Positions 1 through 5,412 of a DNA stretch of 5,412 bases are shown here, piece by piece. Every line of letters starts with the position of its first letter. The stretch's first letter is position 1. A program made the translations under genes and the position numbers. The notes beneath the pieces were generated by a model. That model searched no databases. It saw only the letters and a program-made list of their open reading frames with translations, and was not told the DNA's origin. The stretch is from CF-13 sp035279665 (GTDB lineage Bacteria > Chloroflexota > Dormibacteria > CF-121), in contig DATEHI010000100.1 of assembly GCA_035279665.1 (NCBI GenBank), forward strand, positions 1-5,412. The letters are read 5' to 3'.

Positions 1-1
1 G

Positions 2-310
2 CAGCCGGATACGTATCATGTCTTTCCCCTGGGCGACAATGTCACGGTCGGATCGATCCGGCTCGACGCTTTTCCGGACGGCGGCATCTCGCGGGTGCGT
101 GCCATCGGGACCATCGAGCCGGGGGCGCGTCGTCGTGCCGGGTACTCCTGGTTCAATTCGCTGCCGTCAGACCAGGCGGTGGCGTGCCTCCTCGCGGCGG
201 GACTCCCAAGGGACAGCGCGGCGGAGCTGGTGGGGTTGCGGCCCGTGTCGCAGACGCCGTCGGACCTGCGACAACTCGCCCCACTACTCGAAGGGCCCGG
301 GGGCCGCTAA
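2..310 (+). CDS. alc: Allantoicase, C-terminal fragment (5' end outside window)
   Basis: Allantoicase hydrolyses allantoate to ureidoglycolate and urea in cytosolic purine/ureide breakdown. The frame is open from base 2 and ends at TAA 308-310, giving 102 residues that form the C-terminal end of a longer protein. The opening residues (QPDTYHVF, then IRLDAFPDGGISRVRAIG at about 19-36) match the signature near the end of the second allantoicase domain, where PDT.H.F is followed by RLD.(Y/F)PDGG(I/V)(S/A)R(L/V)R. After this signature comes a tail (residues 48-102, starting YSWFNSLPSDQAV) that I do not expect in a plain allantoicase. It loosely resembles the N-terminus of OHCU decarboxylase (UraD) but stops well before that family's catalytic region. 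The gene lies 100 bases upstream of the next one and is separated from it by a clear promoter, so it probably belongs to a preceding ureide transcription unit. The family call rests on the short motif region only. Confidence 0.75.
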   Translation, partial: QPDTYHVFPLGDNVTVGSIRLDAFPDGGISRVRAIGTIEPGARRRAGYSWFNSLPSDQAVACLLAAGLPRDSAAELVGLRPVSQTPSDLRQLAPLLEGPGGR

Positions 311-336
311 CGGGAAGCGGTAGGCCCGCGAGGCCT
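304..336 (+). other. Two small GC-rich hairpins after the allantoicase stop
   Basis: CCGCT (304-308) can pair with AGCGG (316-320) across a 7-base loop. AGGCC (322-326) can pair with GGCCT (332-336) across a 5-base loop. The second stem is followed by only GTTTG, with no proper U-tract. They could act as a weak terminator or 3'-end stabiliser for the upstream transcript. Five-base stems also arise often by chance in DNA this GC-rich, so function is uncertain. Confidence 0.2.
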
Positions 337-338
337 GT

Positions 339-367
339 TTGACAAATCGGCCTATCCGTCGTATAAG
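339..367 (+). promoter_or_regulatory. Near-consensus sigma70-type promoter for the ort operon
   Basis: A perfect -35 hexamer TTGACA (339-344) is separated by exactly 17 bases from TATAAG (362-367), a 5-of-6 match to the -10 consensus. Transcription would start near 373-376, about 35 bases ahead of the TTG start codon at 411. It lies in the only gap over 50 bases in the window and is locally AT-richer than its surroundings. A second TTGACAA (370-376) falls over the predicted start of transcription and could be part of an operator. The match and spacing are read directly; activity is inferred. Confidence 0.6.
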
Positions 368-396
368 GCTTGACAACGGCAGCCAGTTGCAGGGGT

Positions 397-403
397 AAGG
401 GAG
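397..403 (+). promoter_or_regulatory. Strong Shine-Dalgarno that decides a TTG start
   Basis: AAGGGAG lies seven bases ahead of TTG at 411, a good spacing. An in-frame TAA at 396-398 overlaps this site and rules out any start further upstream. Together these make the non-ATG start at 411 well supported. Confidence 0.7.
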
Positions 404-410
404 TATCGAT

Positions 411-1436
411 TTGGCAGGGGTCACTTTCGGCATTTCCCCCGAATGTCTGTGCCACGACGTCCGGGACAACGTAAGGCGAGTTCGCGATCTCGAGCAGGCC
501 GGGTTCGACTACATCTGGGAGGGCGACCACACGCTTCCGTGGCAGCACTCTTCGGGGCACAGTTCGGGGATTTTCACGACACTGGCCGCGTTCCTGGCCA
601 ATACCGACCACGCGACCGTCGGCGGCATGGTGATCCCGGCGCTCGGCATCCGCCACCACCCGATCGACGTCGCAATCGAAGTCGCGACCCAGGCGCTGCT
701 CTACCCGGGACGGGTGGCGCTCTGTGTCGGGACCGGCGAGGCGATGAACGAAAAGACGACGACCGGGGCCTGGCCGCCGCTCAAGGAACGCATCGAGCGG
801 ACGGTCGAGGGGATCGAGCTCATCAAGAAGGCCTGGAGCTCCCAGGACTACTTCGAGCACAAGGGCAAGCACTACAAAACCTTCTTCTACCTCTATACCA
901 AGCCGGTCGAACCGATCCCGCTACTCTGTGCGTCACAGGGCCCGATCATGGCGCGCAACGCGGGACGCTATACGGAGGGATACGTCGCCGTCGGTGTGCC
1001 GCCCGCCCACCACCGCGATGTCCTCATCCCCGCATTCGAAGCTGGCGCGCGCGAGGCCGGCAAGGATCCCAGCTCGATGATGAGATGCGCCTGGGTCTCG
1101 AGCTCGTATCACCCCAGCGAGGAAAAGGCGCTGGACGGTGCTCGCGTCTACGGCGGATTGCTCATCCCTGAGGCTTACAGCTACATTCAGGATCCGCGGG
1201 TGATCGAACAGCGGGCGCTGCTGGTCAAGGACGACGCGTTGCGGCAGGCCTTCTGTGTGGCATCCAGCGGGGAGCAGATCATCGAACGCTTCGAGGCGTT
1301 CATTGATGCGGGGTGTAACCACATTCTTTGGGCCGACATGAGTCCAGATCCGTCCCTGGTCGCGAAGGTGTGCGCCGATGAGGTGCTTCCGCACCTGAAA
1401 GCCAAGTACGGGACCCGCATCCGTCAACCTGCATGA
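411..1436 (+). CDS. F420-dependent oxidoreductase, luciferase-like (FGD/G6PDH-type) family
   Basis: A 341-residue cytosolic TIM-barrel enzyme of the luciferase-like superfamily, close in length to F420-dependent glucose-6-phosphate dehydrogenase (FGD, about 336). Family members transfer hydride between a substrate carbinol and coenzyme F420. The active-site segment GDHTLPWQH holds D39, H40 and W44, at the same spacing as the catalytic His and Trp of mycobacterial FGD. CVGTGEAMNE (105-114) supplies the conserved Glu (E110) and the typical F420-family GTGE motif. LYPGRV (97-102) and the GCNHILW strand (301-307) also fit. The basic residues that hold glucose-6-phosphate in FGD are not apparent, so the substrate is probably not that sugar. 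It is more likely an alcohol, as in the F420 alcohol and hydroxymycolate dehydrogenases of this superfamily. It starts with TTG behind a strong ribosome site and overlaps ortA by four bases (ATGA), as the first gene of the operon. FMN use cannot be fully excluded. Confidence 0.85.
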   Translation: MAGVTFGISPECLCHDVRDNVRRVRDLEQAGFDYIWEGDHTLPWQHSSGHSSGIFTTLAAFLANTDHATVGGMVIPALGIRHHPIDVAIEVATQALLYPGRVALCVGTGEAMNEKTTTGAWPPLKERIERTVEGIELIKKAWSSQDYFEHKGKHYKTFFYLYTKPVEPIPLLCASQGPIMARNAGRYTEGYVAVGVPPAHHRDVLIPAFEAGAREAGKDPSSMMRCAWVSSSYHPSEEKALDGARVYGGLLIPEAYSYIQDPRVIEQRALLVKDDALRQAFCVASSGEQIIERFEAFIDAGCNHILWADMSPDPSLVAKVCADEVLPHLKAKYGTRIRQPA

Positions 1437-1738
1437 CCGTGCCGGAGGGTGCCTGGGTCGAAGTCGAACGGGTGATCCTCGAGCCAGGTGAACGCGCACC
1501 GGGAATCCCGGCCGATACGGCCGCGGTTCCCTTTGCCGGCCGGGTCCGTGGCTTCCTGGTCGCAGAGTCGGAGAAAGGGCAAACAGCCGAGGTCCGAACG
1601 CAGGCCGGGCGGATCGTGAGCGGCCGGCTTCGCGCCGTGCTGCCTCGCAATCCCGCCGATTTTGGTGATCCATCTCCTGAGCTGCTGCGCGCCGCCAAGG
1701 GGATGAAAGCGCGCTTGCAGAAGGAGCGGCCAGGCTGA
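1433..1738 (+). CDS. ortA: 2-amino-4-ketopentanoate thiolase, small (alpha) subunit OrtA
   Basis: The 101-residue small subunit of the two-part thiolase that cleaves 2-amino-4-oxopentanoate with CoA into alanine and acetyl-CoA, working with OrtB encoded immediately downstream. Family features are an N-terminal GAWVEVERVIL strand (6-16), the conserved ERAPGIPADTAAVP loop (20-33), a VRGFLV strand (38-43), a GRIVSGRL turn (59-66), and ADFG followed by SPEL (75-84). The length is normal for OrtA (about 100). There is no cysteine, so it cannot carry a classical thiolase nucleophile; the chemistry resides in the PLP subunit. The ATG overlaps the preceding stop (ATGA) and no good Shine-Dalgarno precedes it, which points to translational coupling. 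Identification rests on recognised family motifs plus the adjacent ortB. Confidence 0.88.
   Translation: MTVPEGAWVEVERVILEPGERAPGIPADTAAVPFAGRVRGFLVAESEKGQTAEVRTQAGRIVSGRLRAVLPRNPADFGDPSPELLRAAKGMKARLQKERPG
1721..1726 (+). promoter_or_regulatory. Shine-Dalgarno for ortB inside the 3' end of ortA
   Basis: AAGGAG lies within the last codons of ortA, 11 bases ahead of ATG 1738. The spacing is a little long, but it is the best ribosome site at the internal junctions and supports the ATG that overlaps the ortA stop. Confidence 0.5.
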
Positions 1739-3174
1739 TGGCGGTCGGCCACCGGCAGTACGCGGACGTCATGGCTCGCCGGGGCGCCATCATGCAGCAC
1801 GCCCTCGGCCTCGACTACGCGCAATTCGAGCGGGAGGGCGGCATCGCCTTCGACTACGAGGGCCTTGCCAGCAGCCCGCCCTATGATCTCGAGGCCGTGC
1901 GGCGCATTCAGTCGGACTTCAAGGTCGGCGATACACCCCTGTGGGAACTGCCGCGAATCAGTCAGTTGGTGCGTCAGACCGCGCCACGCGGGCACGGAGC
2001 GCGGATCGTGATCAAAGATGAGGCGGCCAACGCGGCCGGGAGCTTCAAGGCACGCCGCGCCTCACTCGCGGTGGCGCATGCCGCGGATCTGGGCTACGAG
2101 GGTGTGGTCGCTGCCACCTCAGGAAACTACGGGGCCGCGGTCGCCTCGCAGGCAGCGATGCGTGGCATCAAGGCGATCATCCTGCAGGAGGCGTTCGACT
2201 CGCACTGGCGCGGACAGCCCGAAATCCTGGAGAAGACGCGTGCCTGTGAATCGTACGGCGCCGAGGTCTGGCAAATGACCGTCGGCCCGGAGCTCTTTTA
2301 CTGGCACCTGATCACGCTCGAGGAGACGCGCTTTTTCAATGCCAGCCTCTATACGCCCTACGGCATCCTTGGGATCGAGACGCTCGGCGATGAGATCGCG
2401 CAACAATGCCGCAGCCAGTACGGGCGCGACCCCGACGTGATCATGATCACCCACTCCGGTGGCGGCAACGTGACCGGAACGGCGCGGGGCTTGGCGCGCG
2501 CCGGCGCCCACCCGCAGATCATCGGCGTGAGCGTCGATCTCCGGGGCCTCCACATGGCATCGGATCACGATTTCAATCGCAAGTCGTTTACCACGGGTCA
2601 CACCGGCTTCGGCTTTCCCTTCACGGTGAACCCGGACCGGGTTGACGTCCCACGCAACGCCGCGCGCGGCCTCCGCTACCTGGACCGCTACGTCACGATC
2701 ACCCAGGGGGAGGTTTTCTTTGCGACCCAGCTGCTCGCGGAACTGGAAGGACTCGAGCGCGGTCCCGCCGGAAACACATCGCTGGCTGCGGCCCTGTCGG
2801 TGGCGCGCGAGTTACCCAGCGATGCGATCGTGGTCGTCCAGGAAACGGAGTACACCGGGGCCGGCAAGCATCCGACCGCGCAGCTAACGATGGCACGCAA
2901 CATGGGCATCGACGTCCGGTTGGGCGACCCGAAAGACAATCGACCCGGCAAACTGATCGTGATCCCAGAGGAAATCGACCAGGTCCAGACAACCGACATC
3001 GACCTGAATGGGCTGCGCCGTTCCTACCTCGGCCGGATCGCCGACGCCCGACCCGCCAGACCGCTGACGGCCGAAGAGACCCAGTTCCTCGCCGAAGAGA
3101 CCGGCGTTCCCCTCGACGAGCTCGCGGGTCTTTGGGAAGAAGTGGCCCACCGACCTCGGGCAAAGCGGGCGTAA
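1738..3174 (+). CDS. ortB: 2-amino-4-ketopentanoate thiolase, PLP (beta) subunit OrtB
   Basis: A 478-residue PLP enzyme of the fold-type II (threonine synthase/cysteine synthase-like) group. With OrtA it performs CoA-dependent cleavage of (2R)-2-amino-4-oxopentanoate to D-alanine and acetyl-CoA, the last step of the Ort ornithine route in clostridia. The Schiff-base lysine is K104 in GSFKARRAS. ATSGNYGAAVASQAA (126-140) is the asparagine loop over the cofactor, and HSGGGNVTGTARG (239-251) is the glycine-rich phosphate loop. Strongly OrtB-like stretches include TVGPELFYWH (181-190), NASLYTPYGI (201-210), KSFTTGHTGFGFPF (282-295), LERGPAGNTSLAAA (339-352) and QETEYTGAGKH (368-378). The length fits the family (about 470), with no frameshift or lost catalytic residue. 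Its ATG shares one base with the ortA stop (TGATG). Generic tools may label it threonine synthase or a PLP-dependent lyase, but the ortA neighbour and these motifs favour OrtB. Its physiological substrate here may be a relative of aminoketopentanoate. Confidence 0.92.
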   Translation: MAVGHRQYADVMARRGAIMQHALGLDYAQFEREGGIAFDYEGLASSPPYDLEAVRRIQSDFKVGDTPLWELPRISQLVRQTAPRGHGARIVIKDEAANAAGSFKARRASLAVAHAADLGYEGVVAATSGNYGAAVASQAAMRGIKAIILQEAFDSHWRGQPEILEKTRACESYGAEVWQMTVGPELFYWHLITLEETRFFNASLYTPYGILGIETLGDEIAQQCRSQYGRDPDVIMITHSGGGNVTGTARGLARAGAHPQIIGVSVDLRGLHMASDHDFNRKSFTTGHTGFGFPFTVNPDRVDVPRNAARGLRYLDRYVTITQGEVFFATQLLAELEGLERGPAGNTSLAAALSVARELPSDAIVVVQETEYTGAGKHPTAQLTMARNMGIDVRLGDPKDNRPGKLIVIPEEIDQVQTTDIDLNGLRRSYLGRIADARPARPLTAEETQFLAEETGVPLDELAGLWEEVAHRPRAKRA

Positions 3175-4829
3175 TGTTCGACACCCTGGTCACCAACGCG
3201 CGCATCACCGACGGGACGGGCAACCCGTGGTTCCCGGGGGAAATTGGCATCAGGGGCGACCGGATCGAGGCCATCGGAAAGCTCGACGGCCGGACGGAGG
3301 CTCGGCAGGTGATCGATGCCCAGGGCCACATGGTCGCTCCCGGGTTCATCGACATCCATTCCCATTCAGAATTCCTGCTGCCGGCGAAAGGCCATGCCGA
3401 TGTGCTGGCCCCATTCGTCAGGCAGGGCATCACCACCATCGTGACCGGCAATTGCGGCTACGCGCCGGCACCCGTCAACCCGCAGACGCTCGAACAGATG
3501 AAAAGCTACACGACGTTTCTCAAGGGCGAAGAGTTGCCCTGGCAATGGCGAAGCTTCGGGGAGTTCCTCGATTACCTCGAGAACAATGGCGTTTCGATGA
3601 ATGTCGTCCCAATGGTCGCCCACGGCCCGGTCCGCATCCACGAGGTTGGATTCGAGGGACGCGAGTTGACCCCCGATGAGTTCGGGCGCATGAAGGATCT
3701 GATCCGGCGCTCGGTGGAGGAAGGCGCCTTCGGCTTTTCGACCGGGCTGCTCTACGCGCCTGGCATCTTCGCGCCGCCGGAAGAGATTGTTGAGCTGGCC
3801 TCGGCCTTACCCAAGGACGCGATCTACACGTCGCACGTGCGCGGCTCGAGCGAGACCCTCATTCCGGCGACGCGCGAGGTGATCCGCGTGGGGGAGGAGA
3901 ACGGGATCGCCTGCCAGCACTCGCACATCGAAGCTTTCGGGCGACCGAACTGGCCACGGCTTGACCAGGTGATCGAGTTGCACGAGCAGGCGCGGGCGCG
4001 CGGCGTCAATAGTGGCTTCGATGTCATTCCCTACATCGCCGCCAATACCACCCTGCTCGCGATCTATCCGCCCTGGGCGCTGGCCGGCGGCGTCGATGCG
4101 CTGTTGAAGCGGTTGCGTGACCCGCAAGAACGCCGAAAGGTCGGGCGATCGATCGAGGAGGACGTTCCCGGCTGGCCGTGCTGGACCCCGGGGGGATGGC
4201 CGCACAACCTGGTCGAGGCCACTGGCTGGAAGAACGTGTGGGTGATGTGGGTCGAGAGCGATCGGAACAAGGCGCTCGAAGGCAAGAGCCTCCAGGCGAT
4301 CGCTGACGAGCGAGGCAAGGATCCCTTCGAGGTCGCCGCCGACCTGACCGTGGAGGAAAACGGGCACGCGATGTGCCTCTACTTCGGCGTCTCCGGCGAG
4401 CTCAACGACGAGGCCTGGCTGGAGAAGCTCATGGCGCATCCCTACGCGGCGTTCGAGACGGACGCGATCATCACCGGGAAGGGGGTTCCGCACCCCGCCG
4501 GCTATGGCGCCATGCCGCGCGTGCTCGGTCACTTCGTACGCAATCGGAAACTGTTCCCGCTCGAGGATGCCGTCCGCCGGATCACCTCTCTCCCTGCCCG
4601 GCGGTTTGGGCTGAAGAAGCGTGGGGTGATCCGGGAGGGTGCCTTTGCCGATCTCGTGATCTTCGATGCGGCAACCATCGACGATCGAACCACCTATACC
4701 GAGCCGGCTCAGGCGCCGGTCGGGATCGACTACGTGATGATCAACGGCCAGGTGGTGGTCGATCACGGTCGCTACGATTCGAAGAAGTTACCCGGTCAGG
4801 TGATTCGGAAGGGCGCGGCGAACGCGTAG
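3174..4829 (+). CDS. N-acyl-D-amino-acid deacylase family amidohydrolase (D-aminoacylase)
   Basis: A 551-residue metal-dependent amidohydrolase that would hydrolyse N-acyl-D-amino acids to the free D-amino acid and a carboxylate in the cytosol; no signal peptide is seen. An N-terminal beta-sandwich strand (FDTLVTNARITDGTG) precedes the barrel. Predicted metal and catalytic residues are H62 and H64 in FIDIHSHSEF, the family-specific Cys C94 in GNCGY, H221 in TSHVRG, H251 in CQHSHIEAFG, and D430 in FETDAII. The C-terminal family signature is clear: HPAGYGAMPRVLGHFVR (440-456), SLPARRFGL (472-480), GAFADLVIFD (489-498) and PVGIDYVMINGQ (515-526). It is longer than the roughly 480-residue characterised D-aminoacylases because of a Trp-rich region near 333-359. 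I chose ATG 3174, which shares one base with the ortB stop (TAATG). An in-frame start at 3132 would overlap ortB by 43 bases and add a 14-residue leader unlike the family. The acyl group and amino acid are unknown, and other amidohydrolase activities are possible. Confidence 0.85.
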   Translation: MFDTLVTNARITDGTGNPWFPGEIGIRGDRIEAIGKLDGRTEARQVIDAQGHMVAPGFIDIHSHSEFLLPAKGHADVLAPFVRQGITTIVTGNCGYAPAPVNPQTLEQMKSYTTFLKGEELPWQWRSFGEFLDYLENNGVSMNVVPMVAHGPVRIHEVGFEGRELTPDEFGRMKDLIRRSVEEGAFGFSTGLLYAPGIFAPPEEIVELASALPKDAIYTSHVRGSSETLIPATREVIRVGEENGIACQHSHIEAFGRPNWPRLDQVIELHEQARARGVNSGFDVIPYIAANTTLLAIYPPWALAGGVDALLKRLRDPQERRKVGRSIEEDVPGWPCWTPGGWPHNLVEATGWKNVWVMWVESDRNKALEGKSLQAIADERGKDPFEVAADLTVEENGHAMCLYFGVSGELNDEAWLEKLMAHPYAAFETDAIITGKGVPHPAGYGAMPRVLGHFVRNRKLFPLEDAVRRITSLPARRFGLKKRGVIREGAFADLVIFDAATIDDRTTYTEPAQAPVGIDYVMINGQVVVDHGRYDSKKLPGQVIRKGAANA

Positions 4830-4876
4830 GGTCCTGATGGTCAGCCGTTTAGTATTCGCTTAGGTACGGGGGCGAT
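4830..4876 (+). other. Short gap between the amidohydrolase and the regulator
   Basis: These 47 bases carry no recognisable terminator. No convincing -35/-10 pair is seen; TAGTAT at 4850-4855 matches the -10 consensus at only four of six positions and has no -35 partner. Read-through from the operon into the regulator is therefore plausible. Confidence 0.4.
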
Positions 4877-5412
4877 ATGGCGTCGAAAAAGGAACTTCCG
4901 CAGACGGAAACCGTCTCGGTCGAGCGCGATGCCGTGCTGGGCCAAAGGATCCACGAGTTTCGGTCCGAACGCGGGCTCACCCTGGCGGGGCTCGCGGCCC
5001 GCGTGGGGGTCACCCGGAGCTTTCTCAGCAGCGTCGAGCGAGGGATCGCCTACCCGTCGATCATGGTGCTGCGTTCGATCGCGGCCGCCCTCGAGATCCC
5101 CGTTTTTCTCCTGTTCACCGGGCGGGAATCGAATGGCATTGTGGTTCGAAAGAAGCAGCGAAAGATGATCCGCCACCCCAACGCCCCGTACTCGTACGAG
5201 CTGGTCTCGCCCGACGTGCAGCATCGGATGGAAATGATCATCATGCGACTGCGCCCGGGCGCCGACCCGGCCCCGCGGGCGCATGAGGGCGAGGAATGTG
5301 CCCTCGTGTTGAGAGGCCATGTCGTCATCACTGTCGGCGGGATCGATTACGAACTGACTGAAGGCGATTCGATCTATTACAACGCCGGGCTGCCTCACAA
5401 AGCCCGGGTGAT
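4877..5412 (+). CDS. XRE-family HTH plus cupin transcriptional regulator (3' end outside window)
   Basis: The frame opens with ATG 4877 and continues unbroken to the window edge (178 complete codons), so the C-terminus is missing. Residues about 21-80 form an XRE/Cro-type helix-turn-helix: LGQRIHEFRSERGLTLAGLA, then VGVTRSFLSSVERG (43-56) and the closing helix LRSIAAALEIPVFLLF. Residues about 118-178 form a cupin beta-barrel: PRAHEGEECALVLRG (133-147) is motif 1 with H136 and E139/E140, and GDSIYYNAGLPHKARV (163-178) is motif 2 with H174. This is the PuuR/SutR-type arrangement, in which the cupin senses a small molecule and alters DNA binding; members commonly control amine, amino-acid or sulfur catabolism. 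An in-frame TAG at 4850-4852 rules out longer starts. The ribosome site is weak (GGGGG at 4868-4872). It lies 47 bases after the operon on the same strand and may autoregulate it. The protein should end soon after the edge, since the family averages roughly 180-200 residues. Confidence 0.85.
   Translation, partial: MASKKELPQTETVSVERDAVLGQRIHEFRSERGLTLAGLAARVGVTRSFLSSVERGIAYPSIMVLRSIAAALEIPVFLLFTGRESNGIVVRKKQRKMIRHPNAPYSYELVSPDVQHRMEMIIMRLRPGADPAPRAHEGEECALVLRGHVVITVGGIDYELTEGDSIYYNAGLPHKARV

Noticed and set aside
304..336. Intrinsic terminator after the allantoicase gene
   Set aside because: The stems are only five bases and no U-tract follows, so it is listed only as a low-confidence hairpin.
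153..872. - strand open frame of 239 codons across the allantoicase end, the promoter and the F420 gene
   Set aside because: It runs antisense across two real genes and the promoter region, with no recognisable protein family.
933..1995. Two overlapping - strand open frames (286 and 231 codons) spanning the F420 gene, ortA and the start of ortB
   Set aside because: Both are antisense to well-identified genes, overlap each other in different frames, and have low-complexity shadow composition with no family motif.
3132..3173. Upstream in-frame ATG for the amidohydrolase gene
   Set aside because: It would add a 14-residue Gly/Ser/Pro leader atypical of the family and a 43-base overlap with ortB. 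ATG 3174 in TAATG begins exactly at the conserved first strand.
1738..3174. Threonine synthase or cysteine synthase identity for the PLP protein
   Set aside because: The fold type is shared, but the adjacent OrtA subunit and the OrtB-like stretches (GPELFYWH, SLYTPYGI, FTTGHTGFG, QETEYTGAGKH) fit the aminoketopentanoate thiolase much better.
3807..4766. Long open frame of 319 codons on the - strand inside the amidohydrolase gene
   Set aside because: It lies wholly antisense to a gene with clear family motifs, has the Arg/Pro/Gly/His-rich composition of a GC-rich shadow frame, and shows no recognisable domain.
4841..5398. - strand open frame of 185 codons over the regulator
   Set aside because: It is the complement of the HTH-cupin gene, whose + strand frame has unmistakable HTH and cupin motifs.
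1..5412. CRISPR arrays, tRNA/rRNA genes, insertion sequences or attachment sites
   Set aside because: No repeat-spacer pattern, RNA gene, transposase or flanking repeats were seen. The window is almost fully occupied by normal coding sequence on one strand.

Overview
The window is a gene-dense, GC-rich bacterial segment with every supportable gene on the + strand. It holds the 3' end of an allantoicase-type gene, then a promoter, then four genes with start/stop overlaps (F420-dependent oxidoreductase, ortA, ortB, D-aminoacylase-type amidohydrolase). After a 47-base gap comes the 5' part of an HTH-cupin regulator that runs off the right edge. The high GC content, the F420-type enzyme, and the mix of purine/amino-acid catabolism genes suggest Chloroflexota (Thermomicrobia-like) or Actinomycetota. 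That assignment is an inference from gene content, not a sequence match.

Layout: 2-310 is the C-terminal end of allantoicase (ureide catabolism) with an odd 55-residue tail. 311-410 is a non-coding control region with a near-consensus sigma70-type promoter (TTGACA, 17-base spacer, TATAAG) and a strong Shine-Dalgarno ahead of a TTG start. 411-1436 encodes an FGD-like luciferase-fold oxidoreductase. 1433-1738 and 1738-3174 encode OrtA and OrtB, the two subunits of the PLP-dependent 2-amino-4-ketopentanoate thiolase. 3174-4829 encodes an N-acyl-D-amino-acid deacylase family amidohydrolase. 4877 to the end encodes an XRE-family HTH plus cupin regulator. Junctions of ATGA, TGATG and TAATG imply one translationally coupled operon from 411 to 4829, possibly including the regulator.

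How the genes could work together: OrtAB is known from anaerobic ornithine oxidation, where it cleaves (2R)-2-amino-4-oxopentanoate with CoA to D-alanine and acetyl-CoA. The usual partners (ornithine racemase, the B12-dependent D-ornithine aminomutase OraS/OraE, 2,4-diaminopentanoate dehydrogenase Ord) are not in this window. Instead OrtAB lies between an F420-type dehydrogenase and a D-amino-acid deacylase. I infer a possible alternative route: the deacylase frees a D-amino acid from an N-acyl precursor, the F420 enzyme oxidises a 4-hydroxy group to a 4-keto group, and OrtAB cleaves the product. The HTH-cupin protein could sense a substrate. The gene identities are well supported; the assembled pathway is a hypothesis.
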